From an uncultured Acidobacteriota bacterium (lineage in GTDB: Bacteria > Acidobacteriota > Blastocatellia > RBC074), in the NCBI GenBank assembly GCA_937967285.1, contig CALBSU010000201.1, positions 1 to 19,582 on the forward strand: 19,582 bases of DNA. The letters are read 5' to 3'. Numbering within the stretch: the stretch's first letter is position 1; each line of letters begins with the position of its first letter. The translations under genes were made by a program, and so were the position numbers. Below the pieces are notes generated by a model. It made no database searches, was not told where the DNA came from, and saw only the letters and a program-made list of their open reading frames with translations. This document shows, one piece after another, positions 1 through 17,148 of this stretch.

Positions 1-618
1 GGCGGCACGCGATTCGTCCTCAGGACGCCGAACGGTTCGAGCGAGGCGAGGATCAGGCTGATCGGCCGCCACAACATTTACAACGCACTGGCCGCCGCCG
101 CCGCCGGCACGGTCTTCGGACTGTCCGCCGATGCGATTGCCGCGCGGCTCGAGGGCGCGGAAGCGACCAGAATGCGTGGAGAGCTGATCAGGTTTCCGAA
201 CGGCGTGACGGTCATCGACGATACGTACAACTCCAACCCGCAGGCGCTCCTTCTGGCAGCCGGTTCGCTGAACGAGGCTCAAGGATTCAGGCGGCGGATA
301 TTGGTGGCCGGCGAGATGCTCGAACTCGGAGAAGCCGGACCGCGGCTCCACAGGGACTGCGGCAACCGGATTGCTGAACTCGGAATCGACCGGCTGATCG
401 GCGTCCGGGGGCTGGCCGGAGATCTGGTTGAAGGCGCGATCGAGGCTGGAATGAATCCCGGGCGGGCGACATTCCTCGAAACGCCCGGCGAGGCCGCCTC
501 GCTGCTGATCGATGAGGCGATGCCGGGCGACCTGATTCTGGTGAAAGGATCGCGTGGGGTGAGGACCGAACGCGTTATCGAGGCGCTGCGTCAGGCCTTC
601 GAAGGCTCGAACTCCTGA
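1..618 (+). CDS. murF: UDP-N-acetylmuramoyl-tripeptide--D-alanyl-D-alanine ligase (MurF), C-terminal part
   Basis: The gene enters from the left edge in frame 1 and gives 205 residues with no start codon. MurF adds D-Ala-D-Ala to UDP-MurNAc-tripeptide in the cytoplasm, using ATP. The fragment covers the end of the central Mur ligase domain (GRHNIYNALAAAAAG at fragment residues 22-36, the conserved H-N-xx-N-A-L-A-A-A segment) and the C-terminal domain with DDTYNSNP at 73-80, the MurF form of the D-x-Y-N-A-N-P motif. It ends 6 bp before mraY, the normal dcw order. A separate start at the internal ATG 172 is rejected because the upstream in-frame sequence is clearly MurF. The N-terminal substrate domain and P-loop lie outside the window. 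Confidence 0.95.
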   Translation, partial: GGTRFVLRTPNGSSEARIRLIGRHNIYNALAAAAAGTVFGLSADAIAARLEGAEATRMRGELIRFPNGVTVIDDTYNSNPQALLLAAGSLNEAQGFRRRILVAGEMLELGEAGPRLHRDCGNRIAELGIDRLIGVRGLAGDLVEGAIEAGMNPGRATFLETPGEAASLLIDEAMPGDLILVKGSRGVRTERVIEALRQAFEGSNS

Positions 619-624
619 AGAGAG

Positions 625-1728
<1,104 letters not shown>

Positions 1729-1743
1729 AATGGTCGAAAGTTT

Positions 1744-3105
<1,362 letters not shown>

Positions 3106-3111
3106 TTCAGC

Positions 3112-3221
3112 ACCAGAGTGATTTTGATTGAATAACTGCATCGATCCGGCCGCGCCGCAAGAGCGTCAGCTGAATTCAGCCGTGGATCTTCAGTTCACGG
3201 GCGGGTATCAAAATCACTGGT
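3112..3221. repeat. inverted-repeat-bounded segment between murD and ftsW
   Basis: The murD-ftsW gap (3085-3264) has no supported gene. After the heptamer array, a 12-bp arm AGTGATTTTGAT (3117-3128) is exactly complementary to ATCAAAATCACT (3207-3218). With a 2-nt bulge the arms extend by ACC/GGT to 15 bp. The enclosed 78 nt hold a perfect palindrome GCTGAATTCAGC (3169-3180) and a small CCGTG/CACGG hairpin (about 3180-3200). The segment could be a small non-autonomous element or a structured RNA; the sequence alone does not decide. Confidence 0.5.
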
Positions 3222-3264
3222 CGATTCGGAACGGGGAACAAGCAGCGAGCGCCAAAAGCAAACT

Positions 3265-4389
<1,125 letters not shown>

Positions 4390-4400
4390 GCTGAATCCGG

Positions 4401-5510
<1,110 letters not shown>

Positions 5511-5515
5511 CTAAC

Positions 5516-6904
<1,389 letters not shown>

Positions 6905-6917
6905 GTCCGGGAGAGTT

Positions 6918-7949
6918 ATGTCACCGCGAAGACGAGAAACTGAGGAGTACGATGATTCCGAGGAGCAGTCGGCCTCGCCGAGCGAGCTCGCGGAACGCCA
7001 TCAGCCTCGACGGACGAGCAAGCACAGGGCTCCGCGCGCCAGAGCCGTACCGCGAAGGACGGGCAAATCCTCCCGCCGGCAGGCCTCGGCCCAGCGCGAT
7101 CTGCCATTCGAGGGAGGCTTCAAGCTGACCTCGGTGCTCAGCCCGGATATCTTCACCCGCAAGATCACGCGGATCGGCGGCGTGCTGATCGTTCTCGCTT
7201 TCATCGTCGGCGGACTCTTCGTCTTCTACTACTTCTTCTCCGGGTCGAAGTTCTTCCGGCTGAGGGAAGTGGTCGTCGATGGAAATGTCCGGATGTCGAA
7301 GGAGGAGATCTCCGCGATCGTCAGTTCGGTTGCCGAACGCAGCGTCATGCGGGCCGATCTGAACGAGATCAGGCGCAGGATATTGCTCAATCAACTGGTC
7401 CGCCAGGTTGAAGTGACGCGCATGCTGCCGGACATGATGCGGGTCGTCATCAGCGAACGCGAGCCGGTGGCGCTGGCCCGGCAAAGCGACGGAAAGGTCG
7501 TCTGCGTCGACAGCAACGGTGCGATGTTCGGAGATTCCTCGCTGCTCAAGATGCGGCCCCTGCCGCCGATCATCCGCGGCCTGGTCGAAACCGGCCCCAA
7601 CGGGTCGAACGTCAACCAGCAGCGCCTGATGACCTACCGGCAGGTGATCAACGATCTGGACTCCGCCCAGCCGCCCCTCTCGAAACGCATCGGAGAGGTC
7701 GTCTTCGATGATGTGCGGGGCGTCAGAGTAGTGCTCGAATCCTCCGGAGTCGGTGTCTATCTTGGCAACCAGGATTTCCGGAAGCGTCTCAACTCCGCGC
7801 TCGACGTGCTCGACGCCATCCGGCGGAAGGATGTCGAGGCTCTCAATGTGCTCCGCATCGCGGATGCCGAAAAACTGCTGAGCGGGGCTCAGATCGCCTA
7901 TGTCAACGCGAGCGATCCCCGAAGAATGATTGTCGGTCTGAAAGAATGA
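6918..7949 (+). CDS. ftsQ: cell division protein FtsQ (DivIB type)
   Basis: Bitopic division protein of 343 residues, part of the FtsQLB complex. A long basic, charged cytoplasmic tail (1-85, many Arg/Ser/Glu) precedes one membrane segment (about 87-107, [21 protein letters not shown]). A POTRA domain follows ([24 protein letters not shown] from 112), then the FtsQ domain with the [11 protein letters not shown] segment. Start chosen at ATG 6918, which has GGGAGAG just upstream; an in-frame ATG at 6846 would overlap murC by 59 bp and lacks such a site. Similarity in this family is weak, but topology and position after murC and before ftsA make the call safe. Confidence 0.9.
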   Translation: MSPRRRETEEYDDSEEQSASPSELAERHQPRRTSKHRAPRARAVPRRTGKSSRRQASAQRDLPFEGGFKLTSVLSPDIFTRKITRIGGVLIVLAFIVGGLFVFYYFFSGSKFFRLREVVVDGNVRMSKEEISAIVSSVAERSVMRADLNEIRRRILLNQLVRQVEVTRMLPDMMRVVISEREPVALARQSDGKVVCVDSNGAMFGDSSLLKMRPLPPIIRGLVETGPNGSNVNQQRLMTYRQVINDLDSAQPPLSKRIGEVVFDDVRGVRVVLESSGVGVYLGNQDFRKRLNSALDVLDAIRRKDVEALNVLRIADAEKLLSGAQIAYVNASDPRRMIVGLKE

Positions 7950-7989
7950 AGATCTCCGCGGACAGCGTGGAGTCGATCAGAGGTGCAAG

Positions 7990-9240
<1,251 letters not shown>

Positions 9241-9280
9241 GACGGCGACCGTTCAGCGATATCAGGTTTTAAGCAATTTC

Positions 9281-9320
9281 GCGCATCGTCACGATGCGCC
9301 GGCAGGGTCCGGCCGGACCC
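9281..9320 (+). promoter_or_regulatory. two adjacent hairpins in the ftsA-ftsZ spacer
   Basis: GCGCATCG (9281-9288) and CGATGCGC (9292-9299) form a perfect 8-bp stem with a 3-nt loop. Five nt later GGGTCCGGCCGGACCC (9305-9320) is a perfect 16-bp palindrome. They lie 10 nt before the AAAGGAGG ribosome site of ftsZ. Neither has a T-tract, so they are not ordinary terminators. RNA processing, mRNA stabilisation or a protein site are possible; no function is shown. Confidence 0.5.
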
Positions 9321-9344
9321 GCAATCAGTAAAAGGAGGCGCAGG

Positions 9345-10466
<1,122 letters not shown>

Positions 10467-10493
10467 CCTCTTACTCGCGCCCCCTTTACGATC

Positions 10494-10531
10494 CGGCTGG
10501 AGGACCCTTTCGGTCCTCCGGCCGTTTTGTT
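10494..10531 (+). terminator. intrinsic terminator after ftsZ
   Basis: A 13-bp stem (10494-10506 with 10512-10524, one T-G wobble, core GGAGGACC/GGTCCTCC) with a CTTTC loop is followed by GTTTTGTT. It lies 28 bp after the ftsZ stop and closes the dcw transcript. Confidence 0.9.
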
Positions 10532-10913
10532 CTCAGCCTGTAAAATGGGGCTTGCAGAGTTTCTTTTCATAAGTTAGCATTGTCGCACCATCGAGCAACA
10601 GTATGGAGTAGTGATCGCTGCGGCATCGCCTCCGGATGCCGGTGTTGATTACCGCATCATTTCCTCCGAAAGTCGGGGGGATCTTCCTTTTCCGCATTTC
10701 GTATAGGAACAGGTAACCTTCTTCTCAAAGTGGTTTGACGATCCCGGACAGGATTCCTCATCGGATGACTGCCACCGCTGTCCTTGGAAAATGAGATGCA
10801 TTAATCGGGTTTCGCATCCGATCACACACTTGTTACTGCTTGCCCACAGCTCGGGCGGACAGTCAGACTGCCCGAAGACCAATTGAATCGCCTCGAAGGA
10901 GGAAGCGAGAAAT
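10532..10913. other. non-coding gap between ftsZ and the hfq-like gene
   Basis: No ORF on either strand is convincing. A weak sigma70-like pair TTGCAG (10552) / TAGCAT (10575), 17 bp apart, is possible. ATCGGATG (about 10763-10770) pairs with CATCCGAT (about 10815-10822), and a bulged CGGG/CCCG hairpin with a CAGT/ACTG tip lies at about 10852-10874, just before the next ribosome site. The composition is less GC-rich than its flanks. It may be a long leader of the next gene or a remnant. Confidence 0.4.
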
Positions 10914-11318
<405 letters not shown>

Positions 11319-11387
11319 TCTTCGGATCGGGCGATCATCCCCCAAGAGGCTCGATTGACTGGTATGGCTGACTGGAAGAGTGAGGTG

Positions 11388-12383
11388 ATGCCTGTAATCG
11401 GCATCACCATCGGCGACCCCGCCGGGATCGGTCCGGAAGTGACGCTCAAGGCGGTCGCCGACGACGATCTCGGAAAGTTCTGCCTGCCGGTCGTCATCGG
11501 GGATGCCGGGTACCTGTCCGCCCTGGCGCGCCGACTCGACATCGATCCTGGATTCACCGTCATCGGTTCCGGAGATCCAATCCCCCGACAATCCGAACTG
11601 CCGATCATCCTCGATCTCGGCAACATCGGCACTCAGGTCGAGATGGGCCGTGAGGATGCCTCCTGCGGCAGGGCCGCCGCCGAATTCATTGAAAAGGCCG
11701 TCGAACTCTGTCTCAACGGAAGCATCGACGCCATGACAACCGCCCCGATCAACAAGAAGTCGCTTTCGCTGGCCGGATGCCAGTTCCCCGGACACACCGA
11801 ATACCTGGCGCATCTGTCGGAGACGACGGATTACGCCATGGCTTTCATCTCTCCACGGCTGAGAGTCGCCCTGCTGACTACGCATGTCTCGCTGGCGAGC
11901 GTTCCGGGATACGTCACCCGCGATTCGCTGGTCAGGCTGATCCGGCTGGTCGACAGGGAACTGAGAAGGTACGGCATCGAGCGTCCGCGGATCGCGCTGG
12001 CCGCTCTCAATCCGCATGGCGGGGAGGGCGCGCTCTTCGGAACCGAGGAACGCGATCGGATGCAACCGGCCGTCGAACTCTGCCGCCGCGATGACGGGAT
12101 CGATGTCACCGGGCCGCATTCGGGAGACACGGTCTTTGTCAGGGCGGCACGCGGTGAGTTCGATATCGTCATCTCCTGTTATCACGACCAGGGGCTGATT
12201 CCGATCAAATGCTTCTCGTTCGGCGAGGCGGTCAACGTCACGCTCGGCCTGCCGTTCATCCGGACCTCGGTCGATCACGGCACGGCCTTCGACATCGCCG
12301 GCAAGGGCGTCGCGGATCATTCGAGCATAATCGTCGCCGTCAGACTGGCCGCCGATCTTCACCTGAAAAGGATCGCCGGCTGA
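11388..12383 (+). CDS. pdxA: 4-hydroxythreonine-4-phosphate dehydrogenase (PdxA)
   Basis: NAD-dependent, metal-dependent oxidase of 4-phospho-hydroxy-L-threonine in the DXP-dependent route to pyridoxal phosphate. From this start the protein has 331 residues, close to the usual 330. Motifs in order: IGITIGDPAGIGPEV near the N terminus, TAPINKKSL, PGHTEYLA (first metal His), HVSLASVPGYVT, ALNPHGGEGALFGTEE (second metal His), GPHSGDTVF, YHDQGLIPIK and VDHGTAFDIAGKG (third metal His). ATG 11388 was chosen because GDPAGIGPE then falls at residues 9-17, as in most PdxA; an in-frame TTG at 11355 (AGAGG 5 nt upstream) and an ATG at 11364 are alternatives that add up to 11 residues. It lies close behind the hfq-like gene. 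Confidence 0.93.
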   Translation: MPVIGITIGDPAGIGPEVTLKAVADDDLGKFCLPVVIGDAGYLSALARRLDIDPGFTVIGSGDPIPRQSELPIILDLGNIGTQVEMGREDASCGRAAAEFIEKAVELCLNGSIDAMTTAPINKKSLSLAGCQFPGHTEYLAHLSETTDYAMAFISPRLRVALLTTHVSLASVPGYVTRDSLVRLIRLVDRELRRYGIERPRIALAALNPHGGEGALFGTEERDRMQPAVELCRRDDGIDVTGPHSGDTVFVRAARGEFDIVISCYHDQGLIPIKCFSFGEAVNVTLGLPFIRTSVDHGTAFDIAGKGVADHSSIIVAVRLAADLHLKRIAG

Positions 12384-12413
12384 CTCTTTTTTCGTGATAT
12401 CAGGACATGCCGT

Positions 12414-12443
12414 TTCCGATTTGCAAAATCAGGGTGTTAGAAT
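12414..12443 (+). promoter_or_regulatory. possible promoter of the Gfo/Idh/MocA gene
   Basis: TAGAAT (12438-12443) matches the -10 box at five of six bases. The best -35, TTCCGA 18 bp upstream, is weak. It lies in the only spacer (12384-12508) between pdxA and the oxidoreductase, 65 bp before its start. Confidence 0.3.
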
Positions 12444-12508
12444 GTGCTTCGACTTTCGGTCGGCTTGAGCGGCCTGTCGAGAGGTGAGATGCGCAGGGTG
12501 ACCAGTAG

Positions 12509-13603
12509 ATGATGAAAGACGACAAGATCGGAATCGGGCTCGTAGGGACGGGATTCGCGCGCAGCACTCAGGCGCCCGCATTCAGCGTCTGTGAAGGGGC
12601 GGAGCTTCTGGCCGTCTGTAGCGGTCGTTTCAGCAATGCCCAGAGCGTGGCGGCCGACCTCGGCATCCCGCATGCCTGCGAGGACCATAACCAGCTGATC
12701 GCACTCGAGGACGTCGATCTGGTCGTCGTTTCAACCCCGCCCTGGCTTCATCATGAGATCACGCTCGCGGCTCTCAAGGCGGGCAAACACGTGATCTGCG
12801 AAAAACCCATGGCCATGAACGCGGCCGAGGCCCGCGAGATGACGGAGCTGGCGGCCTCGCGTCCCAATCAACTGGCGATCATCGATCACGAGCTGCGGTT
12901 CAATCCGACCTGGCGCCGGATGAAGGAGCTCATCGACGGCGGATTCGTCGGCGAGATTCATCACGTCAACGTCCTCATCTCCTCGGGCTTCAGGCACTCC
13001 GCGCAGCGACCCTGGAACTGGTGGTCTCAGAAGTCCGCCGGCGGAGGGCTGCTCGGCGCGCTCGGCTCCCATGCCATCGACGCCCTGCGCTGGATGTTCG
13101 GTGACATCGAGGCCGTCTGCAGCACCGTCGCGACGATGGTCCCGGAACGAAAAGACCCCGCCACCGGGGAGATGCGCCCCAACGAGACCGACGACTACGT
13201 CTCCTTCCTCGTCAGATTCTCTCCGCAGGACGGAGTCTCGAGGCACGCCGTCGTCGTCCTCTCGGCGCTCTTCACCAGCGGCGGCAAGAATCAGATCACA
13301 GTCGTCGGCAGCAAGGGAACGCTCGTCCTCGACGGCGAGGAGACCCTCATCGGCGCCGCCGGCTTCAATCATCAGTTCGAGGACATGACCCTCACCGACC
13401 GCGCCCGCGAGATCGCCATCGTGCCCGACAACATCTGGGCCCGCTCCTTCTACCACCTCGCCCGCGAGACCGTCCAGGCTCTCCGCGAGGGGCGAACGGA
13501 GATCGCTCACGCCGCTACCTTCAACGACGGCCTTCTCTGCCAGGAGATTATCGACGCCGTCCTCAGGTCGCACGAGGAACAGCGCTGGATCACCGTCTCC
13601 TGA
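12509..13603 (+). CDS. Gfo/Idh/MocA family NAD(P)-dependent oxidoreductase
   Basis: A 364-residue two-domain dehydrogenase. The N-terminal Rossmann domain shows IGLVGTGFA at 9-17 and the family signature AGKHVICEKPMAMN at 91-104, in which EKP carries the usual catalytic or cofactor-contact Lys99. The C-terminal alpha/beta domain has GGGLLGALGSHAIDALRWMFG at 178-198, the common G-x-x-GSH-xx-D-xxR-W segment. Substrate is probably a sugar, inositol or related polyol, but the sequence does not say which. The start could be ATG 12509 or 12512; no strong ribosome site is seen. No signal peptide. It stands alone between pdxA and two small genes, so its context gives no pathway. Confidence 0.88.
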   Translation: MMKDDKIGIGLVGTGFARSTQAPAFSVCEGAELLAVCSGRFSNAQSVAADLGIPHACEDHNQLIALEDVDLVVVSTPPWLHHEITLAALKAGKHVICEKPMAMNAAEAREMTELAASRPNQLAIIDHELRFNPTWRRMKELIDGGFVGEIHHVNVLISSGFRHSAQRPWNWWSQKSAGGGLLGALGSHAIDALRWMFGDIEAVCSTVATMVPERKDPATGEMRPNETDDYVSFLVRFSPQDGVSRHAVVVLSALFTSGGKNQITVVGSKGTLVLDGEETLIGAAGFNHQFEDMTLTDRAREIAIVPDNIWARSFYHLARETVQALREGRTEIAHAATFNDGLLCQEIIDAVLRSHEEQRWITVS

Positions 13604-13638
13604 CCCGCTTCGAAAATTTCCCGAAATCGCCTTTCCGG

Positions 13639-13669
13639 TTAGAAATATGCCGTCTTTCTGGTGTATACT
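13639..13669 (+). promoter_or_regulatory. possible promoter of the small zinc-ribbon-like gene
   Basis: TATACT (13664-13669) matches the -10 box at five of six bases. A poor -35 (TTAGAA, 13639-13644) is 19 bp upstream. It lies in the 152-bp spacer after the oxidoreductase gene. Confidence 0.35.
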
Positions 13670-13755
13670 CTCGCCTTTACCCCGGCACGTCATCCTGCCG
13701 CGGATAATACCGTCATCGACGGGTAGAATCGATCAACTGAAACGGAGTTATTGAA

Positions 13756-14035
<280 letters not shown>

Positions 14036-14052
14036 CATAACGTGAGGTAATA

Positions 14053-14283
14053 ATGGCCACAAAAATTACAGTCAACAACAACGGCTCCCTGCGGATCGAG
14101 GGGGAGTTCGAGATCTACGATGCATCCGGCAACAAGTACGATGTCGCCGGAAGGACGGTGATCGGGCTCTGCCGGTGCGGCCAGAGTAACAACAAGCCGT
14201 TCTGCGACGGGACGCACGCCCGCTGCGGGTTCGAATCGCAGGTCGTCGCGACCGCTCTCCCCGCGCCCAAGCCGAAAGCCTGA
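14053..14283 (+). CDS. CDGSH-type iron-sulfur protein
   Basis: A 76-residue protein with one CDGSH zinc-finger-like domain that binds a [2Fe-2S] cluster by three Cys and one His. The motif C-x-C-x2-S-x3-P-x-C-D-G-T-H is complete: C40, C42, C51, H55 in CRCGQSNNKPFCDGTH. The preceding SLRIEGEFEIYDASGNKYDVAGR is the usual beta region of bacterial members. A short Pro/Lys tail follows (APKPKA). No membrane anchor, so probably a soluble redox or cluster-transfer protein. Start ATG 14053 follows a GAGGT ribosome site. A terminator hairpin lies 28 bp after the stop. Confidence 0.9.
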   Translation: MATKITVNNNGSLRIEGEFEIYDASGNKYDVAGRTVIGLCRCGQSNNKPFCDGTHARCGFESQVVATALPAPKPKA

Positions 14284-14310
14284 TCAGCAACCGCGCGCCT
14301 TTTCTAATCG

Positions 14311-14353
14311 AGCCGGATGCCTCCGCCTGAACACGTCGGAGGCATCCGGCTTT
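14311..14353 (+). terminator. terminator hairpin after the CDGSH gene
   Basis: A perfect 15-bp stem (14311-14325 with 14337-14351, core GCCGGATGCCTCCG) with an 11-nt loop is followed by TTTCC. The T-tract is short, so efficiency is uncertain. It marks the end of the small-gene unit. Confidence 0.7.
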
Positions 14354-14476
14354 CCGCGTTTCCCGCAGCCCTCCTTTTGACAGCCTCAAATACCGTTTGT
14401 TATCTTTCTCAACAAGGATAAAAAAGAGAGATTTTGAGGAATTATTCCAAAAATTCCGCAGCTAGACTGATCCGGG

Positions 14477-14485
14477 TGGTAAAAT
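14477..14485 (+). promoter_or_regulatory. extended -10 promoter of the citrate synthase operon
   Basis: TGGTAAAAT (14477-14485) has the TGn extension and a five-of-six -10 box. No good -35 is seen, as is usual for extended -10 promoters. Transcription would start near 14492, giving a leader of about 90 nt. The AT-rich gap 14354-14584 holds no gene. Confidence 0.4.
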
Positions 14486-14510
14486 AAACAGTCGTATTCA
14501 TTGCCACCCT

Positions 14511-14526
14511 CTGACAGGGCTGTCAG
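14511..14526. promoter_or_regulatory. palindromic operator CTGACAGGGCTGTCAG upstream of citrate synthase
   Basis: Perfect 7-bp arms around GG. The outer bases CTGAC-N6-GTCAG are the same, with the same 16-bp length, as the two sites at tetR (18301) and at the small secreted gene (17581). It lies about 20 bp after the inferred start of transcription and 58 bp before the gene, a position suited to repression. Confidence 0.55.
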
Positions 14527-14584
14527 AACCATAGCAGAATCAGGCTGTAATTGATAAAAAACAGAATAATCCAAGGAAAAGACC

Positions 14585-15733
<1,149 letters not shown>

Positions 15734-15743
15734 AACCGGACCG

Positions 15744-15968
15744 ATGACCATTATCTATACCAAACCAGGATGCCCTTACTGCGCGAAGGCGAGGGCGCAC
15801 TATCGGGAAAACGGCATTCCGTTCGAGGAACGGAATGCCCAGGACGATCTCGAATACCGTCGTGAGATGCTCAAACTCAACGGCAACGATCCGACGGTGC
15901 CGACGATAGTCGAGGACGGCCGGCTCAAACAGGTCGGCTGGGAAGGCCGCGGCTGAACGGTCTACTGA
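15744..15968 (+). CDS. glutaredoxin-like protein, candidate selenoprotein read through UGA 15954
   Basis: The frame starts at ATG 15744, 10 bp after citrate synthase, and shows a thioredoxin fold of glutaredoxin size: IIYTKPGCPYCAKARAHY with CPYC at 10-13, the cis-Pro loop TVPTIVEDG, and a Gly-rich end VGWEGRG. UGA (15954-15956) follows residue 70. Reading it as selenocysteine gives U71-T-V-Y and a second stop at 15966-15968, 74 residues in all. I recall a glutaredoxin-like family called Uxx-star, whose C-terminal U (or Cys) lies a few residues before the stop after a Gly-rich stretch; this fits that form by eye. A hairpin 3' of the UGA has SECIS-like geometry. If UGA is only a stop, the gene ends at 15956. 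The glutaredoxin call is firm; the Sec call is an inference. Confidence 0.65.
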
Positions 15969-15987
15969 TGCCGGCCGTGAGCCGGCG
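15969..15987 (+). promoter_or_regulatory. candidate bacterial SECIS hairpin
   Basis: TGCCGGC (15969-15975) pairs with GCCGGCG (15981-15987) in a 7-bp stem with one U-G wobble; the 5-nt loop CGTGA (15976-15980) has G at its second base. The loop begins 19 nt after UGA 15954-15956. As I recall, bacterial SECIS elements have a short apical loop with G among its first two bases, 16-37 nt past the UGA. It may instead be chance in GC-rich sequence or a translation-control hairpin for the next gene. Confidence 0.5.
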
Positions 15988-15994
15988 GAGACAA

Positions 15995-17089
15995 ATGAAA
16001 AGCAGCGGTAAACCTGACGACCCGACCCGGCGCGATGTGCTGCGCGGCGCCCTGATGGCCTGTGTCATGACCGGAGGTAGCGATGTGATGGTATCCGTGC
16101 CCGATCGAAGTTCGATCACCGATGTCCCGGGGATCAGGGTCGGGCACCATACCCTGTCCGGCCGTCCGACCGGATGCACCGTCATTCTGGCCGACGGCGG
16201 CGCGGTCGGGGGCGTCGATGTCAGAGGCGCCGCGCCGGGCACCCGTGAGACGGATCTTCTCGATCCACGCAATCTGGTCAATGAGGTGCATGCGGTATTG
16301 CTCTCGGGCGGCAGCGCCTTCGGACTCGACGCAGCCTCGGGCGTGGTCAGGTATCTCGAGGAGAAGGGGATCGGCTTCCCGACAGCCGCCGGCAGGGTTC
16401 CGATCGTTCCGGCGGCCATCCTCTATGATCTGGGTGTGGGAGATCCCCGCATCCGTCCCGATGCCGATGCCGGTTACAAGGCCTGCAAGGCGGCGTCAGC
16501 CGAAGCTCCGGCCGAAGGCAATATCGGCGCCGGAGCCGGCGCGACCGTCGGAAAGCTCTTCGGCTCGGCCAGGGCGATGAAGGGCGGCATCGGTTCCGCC
16601 TCGATCACCGTCAATACCCCTGAAATCTCGCTGAGAGTCGGCGCCATAGTCGCCGTCAATGCCGTCGGCGATGTCATGGATCCATCGACGGGGAAGATCG
16701 TCGCCGGCCTCAGGTCCTCCGACGGGCGGACCATCGCCGGGACACTCAATTCCATTCTCCGCGGCGATCCGCTGCCGGCATCCCTCGGCGGCACCGCGAC
16801 CACCATCGGCGTCGTCGCTACTGACGCCGCCCTCGACAAGGCCCAGGCATCGAAGATCGCTCAGATGGCCCACGACGGACTGGCCAGGACCATCAATCCC
16901 GTCCATACCACTTACGACGGAGATACGCTCTTCGCTCTCGCCACCGGCCGATCGAAAAGCCGGCCCAACGTCACTCTCATCGGCGCTCTCGCCGCCGAGG
17001 CCGTCGCCGCCGCGGTGCTCCGCGCCGTCAGGGCCGCCGGCGGTATCCCCGGCTTCCCGTCCGCCTCCGATCTCGCAGGTAAAAAATAG
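15995..17089 (+). CDS. P1 (DmpA/NylC-like) family peptidase
   Basis: A 364-residue Ntn-type hydrolase of the S58 family (L-aminopeptidase/D-esterase, amide hydrolases), which self-cleaves to expose a Ser or Thr nucleophile. Visible: ITDVPGIRVGHHTL at 41-54, the common start of the mature fold; VLLSGGSAFGLDAASGVVRYLEE at 101-123; GNIGAGAGATVGK at 175-187; MKGGIGSASITVN at 195-207, the likely cleavage and nucleophile region. Residues 11-17 TRRDVLR form a twin-Arg motif before a short hydrophobic stretch, so Tat export is possible. ATG 15995 has GGCGGAG just upstream; ATG 15968 is in frame and overlaps the extended glutaredoxin stop (TGATG), giving 373 residues. Substrate unknown. Third gene of the citrate synthase operon. 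Confidence 0.88.
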   Translation: MKSSGKPDDPTRRDVLRGALMACVMTGGSDVMVSVPDRSSITDVPGIRVGHHTLSGRPTGCTVILADGGAVGGVDVRGAAPGTRETDLLDPRNLVNEVHAVLLSGGSAFGLDAASGVVRYLEEKGIGFPTAAGRVPIVPAAILYDLGVGDPRIRPDADAGYKACKAASAEAPAEGNIGAGAGATVGKLFGSARAMKGGIGSASITVNTPEISLRVGAIVAVNAVGDVMDPSTGKIVAGLRSSDGRTIAGTLNSILRGDPLPASLGGTATTIGVVATDAALDKAQASKIAQMAHDGLARTINPVHTTYDGDTLFALATGRSKSRPNVTLIGALAAEAVAAAVLRAVRAAGGIPGFPSASDLAGKK

Positions 17090-17114
17090 GGCCCGCGCCT
17101 TCCGGCACGAGCCC
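17080..17114 (-). terminator. intrinsic terminator of the minus-strand unit, inside the convergent gap
   Basis: Read on the - strand, an 11-bp stem (17114-17104 with 17099-17089, loop GGAA) is followed by TATTTTTT. Two positions pair only as G-U on this strand; on the + strand they are C-A mismatches. So it is built to stop - strand transcription. Its U-tract is the complement of the AAAAAA TAG end of the P1 peptidase gene. It may act weakly for the + operon too (CTTTC follows). Confidence 0.7.
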
Positions 17115-17148
17115 CTTTCAATGTTCCGTCAGTAAGGATCCTTGCGTC

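Noticed and set aside
9294..9344. N-terminal extension of FtsZ
   Set aside because: It would be coded by the hairpin region, and the strong AAAGGAGG site points to ATG 9345.
12384..12395. T-tract CTCTTTTTTC after pdxA as a terminator
   Set aside because: No convincing stem precedes it.
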